Below are positions 1 through 5,387 of a DNA stretch of 5,387 nucleotides, one piece after another (the stretch's first letter is position 1; every line of letters starts with the position of its first letter). The stretch comes from Spirochaetota bacterium (GTDB taxonomy: Bacteria; Spirochaetota; UBA4802; UB4802). Below the pieces are notes generated by a model. It saw only the letters and a program-made list of their open reading frames with translations, searched no databases and was not told the DNA's origin. The position numbers and the translations under genes were made by a program. The stretch covers positions 1 to 5,387 of the forward strand of contig JAKPOE010000327.1 in NCBI GenBank assembly GCA_029548025.1. Direction: 5' to 3'.

Positions 1-1
1 G

Positions 2-343
2 GATGGAACATGCATACGGGATTATATCCATGTCAATGATCTGGGTGATGCACATGTTTTAGCATTGAAAAAGCTTATTGAAACAAATCAAAGTGACGTT
101 TTTAATTTAGGCAATGGTAAAGGTTTTAGTGTAAAAGAGGTAATTGAGTCAGTAAGGCGTGTCACGGGTAGGGATTTTAAAATACAGGAAGGAGAGCGCA
201 GGAAGGGAGACCCGGCAATTCTGGTGGCCTCATCAAATAAAGTAAAATTACAGTTGCAATGGCAACCTCATTATACCCATATTGATTCCATTGTTGCAAC
301 AGCATGGAAATGGGAATCACAGCAAAAGAGAAAAGGCTACTGA
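2..343 (+). CDS. galE: UDP-glucose 4-epimerase, C-terminal part (5' end outside window)
   Basis: This reading frame is open from the first bases and ends at TGA 341-343, so about 113 C-terminal residues of a longer protein are present. GalE interconverts UDP-glucose and UDP-galactose with bound NAD in the cytoplasm (Leloir pathway and supply of UDP-sugars for surface polysaccharides). The visible part begins in RDYIHVNDLGDAHVLAL, the substrate-side motif of extended short-chain dehydrogenases of the GalE type. It continues with FNLGNGKGFSVKEVI, RRKGDPAILVASS and a closing W-x-P followed by an AWKWE helix, all typical of the GalE C-terminus. The Rossmann fold and the YxxxK active site lie off the left edge. 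The TTG at position 65 is internal and not a start. The next gene follows after 89 nt. Other UDP-sugar epimerases share the fold, but the motif set fits GalE best. Confidence 0.93.
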   Translation, partial: DGTCIRDYIHVNDLGDAHVLALKKLIETNQSDVFNLGNGKGFSVKEVIESVRRVTGRDFKIQEGERRKGDPAILVASSNKVKLQLQWQPHYTHIDSIVATAWKWESQQKRKGY

Positions 344-422
344 AATATTTCCCACAAAATTGTTGACATACAAATATAATATTCATTCATTGATAGTAAA
401 CAAATTATATATTAATGTCCAT

Positions 423-426
423 GAGG
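423..426 (+). promoter_or_regulatory. Shine-Dalgarno for the acyl-CoA synthetase alpha gene
   Basis: GAGG lies 6 nt before the ATG at 433 and supports that start. The 89-nt gap after galE (344-432) is very AT-rich and shows no hairpin-plus-T-run terminator. Confidence 0.7.
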
Positions 427-432
427 TAAACT

Positions 433-1899
433 ATGATTGAAAGTTTGTTTAATCCAGGCTCAGTTGCTGTTGTTGGTGCTTCTGAAGTTCCATTGAAATG
501 GGGAACATATATTGCAAGCAATATTTTGGATGGAAAATTTAATGGAAGGTTTTATCCTGTTAATCCTAACGTTCCAGAGGTTTTTGGATATAAAACATAT
601 CCTTCATTATTGGATATACCAGAACCGGTAGATCTTGTATTTATAACAACGCCTTCTAAAACAATTATGCACATATTACAGGATTGCATAGAGAAGGGTA
701 TAACCAATATTGTTATGATAACATCAGGTTTTAGTGAAACTGGCAAAGAAGGGGCAATGTTAGAAAATGATATTGTTGCATTAGCTCAATCACGGGGATT
801 GCATATTGTTGGACCTAATACTATGGGTATTGTCAATACACACTGCTCATTGTATGCTACAGGAACTATCACCCGGCCAAAACCTGGCGGAATTTCAATT
901 ATTGCACAAAGCGGCAATCTGGGATTCCAGATTTTGGAATGGGCAAGAAGTCAGAATATTGGAATATCTAAATTTGTTGGTTCAGGTAATGAGGCAGTAT
1001 TAAAGATTGAAGATTATCTTGAATATTATAAAAGCGATAGTGAAACAAAAGTAATACTGATGTATATTGAAGGAATTGACGATGGCAAGAGTTTTGTTGA
1101 GATTGCAAAAAATACTTCATTAAAAAAGCCAATAATAGCGCTGAAAGCAGGGAGAACTGAAATAGGAAGCAAAGCAGCAGCATCACATACAGGAGCACTG
1201 GCTGGTTCATATTCTGTATTTAAAGGTGTTGTACAACAAACAGGAATTGTTTTAGCTGAATCACCTAAAGAGCTTTTGAGCCTTTCAGCAGCTTTTGACT
1301 CATTCCCTTTACCAAAAGGGAATAGAATTGGTATTGTTACATTGGGTGGTGGCTGGGGAGTGATAACAGCAGATGAATGTGTTGAACGTGGACTTTTAAT
1401 TCCTGAGTTGCCACAATCAATTGTAGAAGAGCTTGATAAACGGTTACCTCCGTTCTGGAGCAGAGGTAATCCTGTTGATCTGGTTGGGCAACCTGATTTT
1501 CAGATTTTTAAAGATGCTGTTGAATTGATGGTTGCTAATGATGCATTTGATGTAGTGATAGTATTGGGAATAATTGGCGCAAAAGTTTTTGCTTTGCGTG
1601 CTGCAGAGTCAATTTTAAATCTGGGAAAAATGGAAAAAAGTATTTATGATGATTTTATGAAATCATTAAACGTATTAGAAAAGGAATTTCTTGACAGATT
1701 AACAGAATTAATGGCAATTTACAACAAGCCTATAGTAACGGTATCATTTTCAAAATCTTTTGAAGATGAAACAATTCATGATTGCGGTGGCAGGTTTAAG
1801 TGTGTCATTTATGATACACCCGAAGAGGCTGTGTTGTGTGTTGCAAAGATGTATAACTATTATAATTACGTCACCAAAAGGAGTATGGTATATGCGTGA
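433..1899 (+). CDS. ADP-forming acyl-CoA (acetyl-CoA) synthetase, alpha subunit
   Basis: 488 residues. The family carries out acyl-CoA + ADP + Pi = acid + ATP + CoA through a phosphohistidine, in the cytoplasm. Residues about 5-130 are a CoA-binding Rossmann domain (VAVVGASEVP at 11-20, TSGFSETG at 97-104, GPNTMGIVN at 127-135). Residues about 148-285 are a succinyl-CoA-ligase-like domain carrying SHTGALAG at 251-258, so His252 is the predicted phosphorylated histidine. Residues about 295-475 are the third domain, with LGGGWGV (304-310) and NPVDL (346-350). The beta subunit is encoded separately just downstream, as in archaeal enzymes such as those of Pyrococcus; many bacterial homologues are single-chain fusions. 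It seems somewhat longer than usual, apparently because of an extra helical stretch near residues 396-430. The acyl substrate cannot be read from sequence: acetyl-CoA is the default guess, and branched or aromatic acyl-CoAs are possible. Confidence 0.92.
   Translation: MIESLFNPGSVAVVGASEVPLKWGTYIASNILDGKFNGRFYPVNPNVPEVFGYKTYPSLLDIPEPVDLVFITTPSKTIMHILQDCIEKGITNIVMITSGFSETGKEGAMLENDIVALAQSRGLHIVGPNTMGIVNTHCSLYATGTITRPKPGGISIIAQSGNLGFQILEWARSQNIGISKFVGSGNEAVLKIEDYLEYYKSDSETKVILMYIEGIDDGKSFVEIAKNTSLKKPIIALKAGRTEIGSKAAASHTGALAGSYSVFKGVVQQTGIVLAESPKELLSLSAAFDSFPLPKGNRIGIVTLGGGWGVITADECVERGLLIPELPQSIVEELDKRLPPFWSRGNPVDLVGQPDFQIFKDAVELMVANDAFDVVIVLGIIGAKVFALRAAESILNLGKMEKSIYDDFMKSLNVLEKEFLDRLTELMAIYNKPIVTVSFSKSFEDETIHDCGGRFKCVIYDTPEEAVLCVAKMYNYYNYVTKRSMVYA
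1880..1883 (+). promoter_or_regulatory. Shine-Dalgarno inside the alpha gene that fixes the beta start
   Basis: GGAG (within AAAAGGAG, 1876-1883) sits 8 nt before the ATG at 1892. It supports that start over the 44-codon longer reading that begins at 1760, which would lie wholly inside the alpha gene and adds no family-like sequence. Confidence 0.75.
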
Positions 1900-2566
1900 A
1901 ATTTTAAATCAGGCAATAGCTAAACGACAAAAAGCATTATCAGAGTTTGATTCAAAACAATTAATGAAAATGGCAGGGATACCTGTTTCAAGGAACTATC
2001 TGGCAAAAAGCAAAGAGGAAGCTCTTGATTATGCACAGAAGTTGGGTTTCCCTGTGGTTTTGAAAGGATGTTCTGATACGCTAACTCATAAAACTGAATT
2101 AGGAATGGTAAAGTTAAAACTGAAGACAAAAGAAGATGTAGCCAATGCCTATGATGAAATTACTGGTAAAGGTATACCGCTTGATGGTGTTCTGGTACAG
2201 GAGTGGCTTGACGGTGATAACAGGGAATTTGTATTAGGTTCTATTAAAGATCCACAGTTTGGTCCATGTGTTATGTTTGGGTTGGGTGGTGTATTCACCG
2301 AGGCATTGCAGGATGTTTCATTCAGGGTTGCTCCCATAACCAGTATAGACGCATATGAAATGATGGATGAATTGAGGACAAAAAAACTATTAGGACCGTT
2401 TAGAGGTTCGCCTGCTGTTGATAAAGAAATGCTTGCCAGAGCTTTAGTTGGTTTAAGTGAACTTATCAATACATATGAAGAAATAGCTGAGATTGATATA
2501 AATCCAATTATCATTAATGGTGATAAACCGGTGGCAGTTGATGCACTGGTTATCTTAAAACAATAA
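1892..2566 (+). CDS. ADP-forming acyl-CoA (acetyl-CoA) synthetase, beta subunit (ATP-grasp)
   Basis: 224 residues, close to the usual size of separate beta subunits. It is an ATP-grasp protein that binds the nucleotide and transfers phosphate between ADP and the alpha-subunit histidine. Visible family features: a start helix with SKQLMKMAGIPVSR (21-34); PVVLKG with Lys58; the mobile-loop histidine in THKTE (His66, matching the second phosphohistidine known in archaeal enzymes); hinge VQEW (102-105); REFVLG (111-116); DPQFGPCVMFGLGGVF (120-135); and EIDINPI (200-206), the metal-binding end of the fold. The gene overlaps the alpha stop by 8 nt (1892-1899), so the two are almost certainly co-transcribed and translationally coupled, which suits a complex with equal subunit amounts. 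It ends at TAA 2564-2566. Confidence 0.92.
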   Translation: MREILNQAIAKRQKALSEFDSKQLMKMAGIPVSRNYLAKSKEEALDYAQKLGFPVVLKGCSDTLTHKTELGMVKLKLKTKEDVANAYDEITGKGIPLDGVLVQEWLDGDNREFVLGSIKDPQFGPCVMFGLGGVFTEALQDVSFRVAPITSIDAYEMMDELRTKKLLGPFRGSPAVDKEMLARALVGLSELINTYEEIAEIDINPIIINGDKPVAVDALVILKQ

Positions 2567-2575
2567 AAATTTTAA

Positions 2576-2604
2576 TTGCTATAAAACATATATAAAAGTA
2601 TTAT
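2576..2604 (+). promoter_or_regulatory. Candidate sigma70-type promoter for the phosphofructokinase gene
   Basis: TTGCTA (2576-2581) and TATTAT (2599-2604) are 17 nt apart, matching 4 of 6 and 5 of 6 consensus bases. Transcription would start near 2611, giving a leader of about 40 nt. Such matches are common by chance in AT-rich DNA, and read-through from the synthetase operon is equally possible because no terminator is seen in the 85-nt gap. Confidence 0.35.
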
Positions 2605-2640
2605 TTAACCGGGATTGCTTATTATAGAATTTTAAAAAAC

Positions 2641-2644
2641 GAGG
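2641..2644 (+). promoter_or_regulatory. Shine-Dalgarno for phosphofructokinase
   Basis: GAGG lies 7 nt before the ATG at 2652. It favours this ATG over the in-frame TTG at 2646, which would be only 1 nt from the GAGG. Confidence 0.7.
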
Positions 2645-2651
2645 ATTGTAT

Positions 2652-3851
2652 ATGAAATTACGGCCTGCTTACAAAAGGGTTGGGATGCTTTTTTCTGGTG
2701 GTCCTGCGCCCAGTGCAAATACCGTTATATCATCTGTTGCTTTAAACTTTTTAGACAATGGTATACCCGTTATTGGCTTTTACAGGGGATATGAATTTTT
2801 ACAGGACTTTAATATTAACTATCCTAAAATCAAAAAGGGTGTCCATTTTGAAGAGATAGACTATTCAATAACTCATGTCCGCAATGAGCGTGGAATATAT
2901 CTAAAAACATCACGAGCAAATCCAGGAAAAGATATAAAAACAATTCAGGACATCAAAGATTCTGAAAAAGTAAAAAAGCTTAACAACATATTAGATGCAT
3001 TTGAATATCTAAAAATTGGGGCTTTGATATCGATTGGAGGTGATGATACATTAAAAACTGCAAATTACCTAAACCTGTTAGGGTTCCCTGTTATCCACAT
3101 CCCCAAAACAATTGATAATGATTACTATGGTATTCCATGGACTTTTGGTTATTGGACGGCTGTCGATACAGCACAAAAATCAATACTTAATCTCAAGGCA
3201 GATGCTCAGTCAACAGATAGTTTTTTTATTGTTGAGCTTATGGGGCGCAAAGCAGGGTGGATTACCTATGCAGCAGGAATAGCGGCTGAGGCAATAATGA
3301 TGATTGCTGCTGAAGATATTGAAGAGGATATGCTTGATTTAGAAGTGTTAGTTGATAAAATTACCAATGTTATACTGGCACGCGAAAACAACAGACGTCC
3401 CTATGGGGTTATAGCTGTTTCAGAAGGTATTGTTGATAAGCTTTCTGATGAGTACAAACCAAAGCATACTGATAAACATGGAAATGTCCTGTATAGGGAA
3501 GCTAAAATTGGGGAGATACTTGCAGAGCGTGTAAAGAAACGATATCAGGAAAAAACTGGCATGGAGGTTAAAATTATTGCCAAACAGATTGGCTACGAAA
3601 CGCGTTCGGCACCACCTATTAGCTTTGACGTGGTATTAGGTGCGATGCTGGGCTATGGAGCGTACAAATTTTACAATGAAACCATGTTTGGAATAATGGT
3701 TTCAGTAACTGACAATTTTGATCTGAAGGCAGTGCCATTCAGTGAGTTGATTGATCAGGATACTCTTAAAACACGATTGCGTGATGTTCCCAAGGGGAGT
3801 GACTTCTATACCTTGAAAGAACGTTTATCCTATCGCAAATCATGGGAATAA
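2652..3851 (+). CDS. 6-phosphofructokinase with PPi-dependent active-site signature
   Basis: 399 residues. It phosphorylates fructose 6-phosphate to fructose 1,6-bisphosphate in the cytoplasm. The motifs run in family order: FSGGPAPSAN (14-23), TSRANPGK (86-93), GGDDT (129-133), PKTIDND (151-157, catalytic base Asp155), MGRKAGW (197-203), AVSEG (255-259) and GYETRSAPP (314-322, substrate arginine 318). Two positions decide the phosphate donor in this family. Asp132 replaces the Gly104 and Lys152 the Gly124 of E. coli PfkA, and this Asp plus Lys pair is the PPi-type signature. If PPi is the donor the step is reversible and can also serve gluconeogenesis. It is longer than the roughly 320-residue ATP enzyme because of an insert near residues 60-115, typical of the branch with TSRANP. 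P-x-S-A-N replaces the commoner P-G-x-N near the donor site. Donor use is inferred, not proven. Confidence 0.93.
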   Translation: MKLRPAYKRVGMLFSGGPAPSANTVISSVALNFLDNGIPVIGFYRGYEFLQDFNINYPKIKKGVHFEEIDYSITHVRNERGIYLKTSRANPGKDIKTIQDIKDSEKVKKLNNILDAFEYLKIGALISIGGDDTLKTANYLNLLGFPVIHIPKTIDNDYYGIPWTFGYWTAVDTAQKSILNLKADAQSTDSFFIVELMGRKAGWITYAAGIAAEAIMMIAAEDIEEDMLDLEVLVDKITNVILARENNRRPYGVIAVSEGIVDKLSDEYKPKHTDKHGNVLYREAKIGEILAERVKKRYQEKTGMEVKIIAKQIGYETRSAPPISFDVVLGAMLGYGAYKFYNETMFGIMVSVTDNFDLKAVPFSELIDQDTLKTRLRDVPKGSDFYTLKERLSYRKSWE

Positions 3852-3989
3852 TATTATGTGCGATAGTAACTGGTGAAAGAGTTTTGCTGCTATAATTGTC
3901 TCTTTGATGTAAAGCCAATCATTATTTTAAACGAAGTACCTGTGCTGAGTAAAGTCAAAGCAATGGATTGTATTACAGAGTTGCCATAT

Positions 3990-4017
3990 CATCATGAACA
4001 CAGTGAAAAATCGCATC
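3990..4017 (+). repeat. Degenerate extra copy of the left arm of the repeat element
   Basis: These 28 bases match 4035-4062 at 22 positions without gaps, at an exact spacing of 45 nt. In translation this gives HSEKSHRF followed by HSERSEESHHF. No matching right arm is visible for this copy, so it looks like a partial tandem duplication or the remnant of an older insertion. Confidence 0.65.
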
Positions 4018-4033
4018 GTTTTGATAATGTCTT

Positions 4034-4108
4034 TCATTCTGAACGAAGTGAAGAATCTCATCATTTTATGAAAGAAGAGATTCTTTGGGACTATGTTCCT
4101 CAGAATGA
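4034..4108. repeat. Interspersed inverted-repeat element of the 'SERSEES' kind
   Basis: Two perfect 9-bp arm pairs are nested: TCATTCTGA (4034-4042) with TCAGAATGA (4100-4108), and AAGAATCTC (4051-4059) with GAGATTCTT (4077-4085). A 17-nt loop lies between the inner arms and an imperfect internal bulge separates the two pairs. Read on the + strand it gives HSERSEESHH and later VPQNDKK; on the - strand it gives RFFTSFRM. I know these peptide strings as common false-protein signatures of a short, non-coding repeat scattered through many AT-rich bacterial genomes. It has no transposase. It could fold as RNA or be a MITE- or REP-like element moved in trans; which one is not decided by this window. 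Confidence 0.75.
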
Positions 4109-4236
4109 CAAAAAGTGATGTGTTTTTCAGAATAATGTATTTGTGGTGTGCCATCCAGAATTCATTTCAGGATATTTGACGATGATTGATATTCCGTATT
4201 AAGCTCATAGTGATAAATGTTAATAATTCTATTTTT

Positions 4237-4241
4237 GGAGG
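4237..4241 (+). promoter_or_regulatory. Strong Shine-Dalgarno that fixes a TTG start
   Basis: GGAGG ends 7 nt before TTG 4249-4251, the start that yields a full lipoprotein signal peptide. The ATG at 4242 touches the GGAGG directly, so it is too close to be used, and its frame ends after 29 codons. Confidence 0.8.
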
Positions 4242-4248
4242 ATGCTAT

Positions 4249-4659
4249 TTGAAAAATCTATCATATACCATAAAAAAATATTTACTGTTTCTTTTGATAA
4301 TAATGCTATCATGCAGCAAAGCTCCTGTTGATGATGCAGCTAATGTTGTTATTAACTATCTTGCAACTACTGATGAAAAGAAATTGCATGGCTATCTGGA
4401 TAGAGATTCAATACAATATATTGAAACATTAAAGAAAGATGCCGGAACAATGTATCCTTATGTATGGGTGCATCATGATAACAATGCTATATGGGATGTT
4501 GTTGCAGTGTCCAGAACAGCCAACGAAGCATGGGTAACCGTACAATGCGTTAAACATAAAAAACTAAATGCTATAGGCATGACAATTAAACACAAATTGA
4601 TAAAAGAAAATGGGGAATGGAAGATTAGTTTAAAAGGTGAACTGCCAAAAAACGATTAA
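4249..4659 (+). CDS. Small predicted lipoprotein of unknown function
   Basis: 136 residues from a TTG start chosen for its strong ribosome site and because it produces a proper signal peptide. The peptide has a basic start (KKY at 9-11), a hydrophobic core LLFLLIIML (12-20), then S21 and lipidated Cys22. The -3 position is Met, a relaxed lipobox. The mature protein should be membrane-anchored by its lipid. It opens with a short helical part (DDAANVVINYLATTDEKKL) and continues with alternating hydrophobic strands ending in LIKENGEWKISLKGEL. That ending resembles small NTF2-like or DUF4878-type lipoproteins, where the phrase 'KENGEWKI' is common; this is a resemblance of pattern, not a firm family assignment. 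The only other Cys is at 100. The stop overlaps that of the convergent TPR gene. Confidence 0.8.
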   Translation: MKNLSYTIKKYLLFLLIIMLSCSKAPVDDAANVVINYLATTDEKKLHGYLDRDSIQYIETLKKDAGTMYPYVWVHHDNNAIWDVVAVSRTANEAWVTVQCVKHKKLNAIGMTIKHKLIKENGEWKISLKGELPKND

Positions 4660-5189
4660 ACCAGTGACAAACCCATATTAATAATGATATCGTCACATAA
4701 TTCTTGAGCTTCAAAATTATCAGGATGTTTTTTTAAAAGGTTAAGGCAGGCTATGTATGCCATAAAGATATCACCACGCTCACAATAGACATTAACAAGA
4801 TTTATATGGGCTTCAATAAAAAAAGGATCAATGGAAATTGCTTTTGTATAATAAAAGATTGCCTTATCATAATTATATTCATCAAAGTATACAGTTGCAA
4901 GATTTGTTAATAATAATACGTTATCAGGAAATTTTTTTAGTGCAAATAACAAAATACTTTTAGAAAATTTTAATCTACCAAGCTCGCATAATGAAAGTGC
5001 CATACCATTAAGGATTTCAGCATTATTCCCTATTAAACGATAACCTAACATAAACAATCTGAATGCTTTTATGAAGTTTCCTTTTTCAATAGCATCATAT
5101 CCATATTCAATTAATGTTTTACAATCAATGGGAGCGTCATGGTGTATCAACGAAAACAATCTATTTTTATAAAAAGCTTTGTCACGCAT
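4656..5189 (-). CDS. Tetratricopeptide-repeat protein, 177 residues
   Basis: The protein is almost entirely helical repeats, about four TPR units: residues about 24-57, 58-90, 92-123 and 126-158. Typical TPR positions are visible in LATVYFDEYNYDKAIFYYTKA (97-117, the best unit, followed by ISIDP) and in LVNVYCERGDIFMAYIACLN (131-150). TPRs form a scaffold for protein binding, and the partner cannot be inferred here. No signal peptide or membrane segment is seen, so it is probably cytoplasmic. The ATG at 5189 is the first ATG, GTG or TTG in the frame after the stop near 5264, but it has no clear Shine-Dalgarno. The gene converges on the lipoprotein gene and overlaps it by 4 nt. Its function is unknown. 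Confidence 0.85.
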   Translation of the reverse strand: MRDKAFYKNRLFSLIHHDAPIDCKTLIEYGYDAIEKGNFIKAFRLFMLGYRLIGNNAEILNGMALSLCELGRLKFSKSILLFALKKFPDNVLLLTNLATVYFDEYNYDKAIFYYTKAISIDPFFIEAHINLVNVYCERGDIFMAYIACLNLLKKHPDNFEAQELCDDIIINMGLSLV

Positions 5190-5246
5190 AAGGTAACTAT
5201 CACTTATAAAATTATTGTAAAATCTTAATCTAGAGCTAATGTGAGC

Positions 5247-5274
5247 ACAATAATTAAATATTCAATTCTGTCAA
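5247..5274 (-). promoter_or_regulatory. Candidate sigma70-type promoter for the TPR gene
   Basis: On the - strand a perfect TTGACA (5274-5269) is followed after 16 nt by TATTGT (5252-5247, 4 of 6 consensus). Transcription would start near 5240, about 50 nt before the ATG. The short palindrome TGTG-AG-CACA (5240-5249) overlaps the -10 and the likely start point, where a repressor site would be well placed, but palindromes of this size arise by chance. Confidence 0.4.
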
Positions 5275-5276
5275 TA

Positions 5277-5330
5277 GCAATTAAAATAATTTTTTTTAAA
5301 AAGTTAATTGCAAAAAATATTGGTTTTTGC
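5277..5330. repeat. Two overlapping inverted repeats in AT-rich DNA upstream of the TPR gene
   Basis: GCAATTAA (5277-5284) pairs perfectly with TTAATTGC (5304-5311) around a 19-nt loop that itself holds a T8-A5 run (5290-5302). GCAAAAA (5310-5316) pairs with TTTTTGC (5324-5330) around a 7-nt loop. The two share bases 5310-5311, so they could not both form in full. They lie just upstream of the candidate -35. They could be a protein-binding site, an UP-like AT element, or the terminator of a gene beyond the right edge; low GC in the stems argues against a classical terminator. Confidence 0.4.
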
Positions 5331-5387
5331 CATATAGATTTTCAGAAAATATAAAATTGAATGAATAAAGATATATTTTATTCCATG

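Larger units (their letters stand above)
3852..4248 (+). other. Intergenic region of about 400 bp with a repeat and no convincing gene
   Basis: The stretch after the phosphofructokinase stop has no clear terminator hairpin and no ORF with both a ribosome site and recognisable protein sequence. An 81-codon frame from GTG 3873 to 4118 lacks a Shine-Dalgarno, and much of it is translated repeat (FHSERSEESH). The repeat occupies 3990-4108. The remaining 140 nt before the lipoprotein gene contain a weak promoter-like pair, TTGACG (4176-4181) and TATTAA (4197-4202), with a short 15-nt spacer; it is the only candidate I see for driving the lipoprotein. Confidence 0.6.

Noticed and set aside
363..380. 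TTGACA (363-368) followed by TATAAT (375-380) before the acyl-CoA synthetase genes
   Set aside because: Both boxes are perfect, but only 6 nt separate them, which does not fit a sigma70 promoter; no suitable partner lies at 16-18 nt from either box.
421..429. Two-codon upstream ORF (ATG AGG TAA) containing the Shine-Dalgarno of the alpha gene
   Set aside because: It is curious, but the GAGG is explained as the ribosome site for ATG 433, and such a tiny ORF with no site of its own is probably chance.
968..1210. Hydrophobic - strand ORF inside the alpha gene, and similar ORFs at 552-746, 806-1003, 1920-2129 and 2149-2514
   Set aside because: These are frames opposite or alongside well-supported genes, with no recognisable protein features or ribosome sites.
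1760..1891. 44-codon N-terminal extension of the acyl-CoA synthetase beta subunit
   Set aside because: It lies in another frame inside the alpha gene, adds nothing family-like, and a well-placed GGAG supports ATG 1892.
3873..4118. 81-codon + strand ORF starting at GTG
   Set aside because: It has no Shine-Dalgarno and much of its length is the interspersed repeat read as protein (HSEKSH, HSERSEESHH, VPQNDKK). The - strand frame over the same bases (3927-4154) is the same repeat read backwards.
4186..4248. Longer N-terminus for the lipoprotein
   Set aside because: It would begin at ATT, has no ribosome site, and would place 21 residues before a proper lipoprotein signal peptide.
4663..4695. 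GTGAC and GTCAC inverted arms near the end of the TPR gene as a terminator
   Set aside because: Only 5 bp of pairing around a loop of more than 20 nt inside coding sequence, with no T-run at the right distance on either strand.

Overview
The window is AT-rich bacterial DNA holding five genes: one cut by the left edge, four complete. Four run on the + strand and the last on the - strand. The content is mostly central carbon metabolism plus two small proteins of unknown role. A lipoprotein signal peptide points to a bacterium that lipidates exported proteins. A PPi-type phosphofructokinase with a two-subunit ADP-forming acyl-CoA synthetase suggests an anaerobic fermenter. A Spirochaetota member or a similar AT-rich anaerobe would fit, but no rRNA or diagnostic marker is present, so this is a weak guess.

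Layout. 2-343: C-terminal part of a GalE-type UDP-glucose 4-epimerase. 433-1899 and 1892-2566: alpha and beta subunits of an ADP-forming acyl-CoA synthetase, overlapping by 8 nt. 2652-3851: a 6-phosphofructokinase with PPi-type active-site residues, after an 85-nt gap with a candidate promoter. 3852-4248: a gap of about 400 bp with no convincing gene; it contains an interspersed repeat with inverted arms that creates false ORFs on both strands. 4249-4659: a small lipoprotein starting at TTG behind a strong Shine-Dalgarno. 4656-5189 (-): a small tetratricopeptide-repeat protein, convergent with the lipoprotein and sharing a TTAA that holds both stop codons. 5190-5387: AT-rich upstream region of the TPR gene, with a candidate promoter and two overlapping inverted repeats.

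How the genes fit together (inference). The acyl-CoA synthetase can convert acetyl-CoA (or another acyl-CoA), ADP and Pi to free acid, CoA and ATP. The PPi-type phosphofructokinase spends pyrophosphate instead of ATP in upper glycolysis. Together they would raise ATP yield in sugar fermentation. GalE would feed galactose units into, or draw UDP-sugars from, the same hexose pool. No link to the lipoprotein or TPR protein is visible.

I found no mobile element with a transposase, CRISPR array, RNA gene, defence system or clearly new system. The repeat element, the extra segment in the synthetase alpha subunit and the overlapping inverted repeats are the least ordinary things here.
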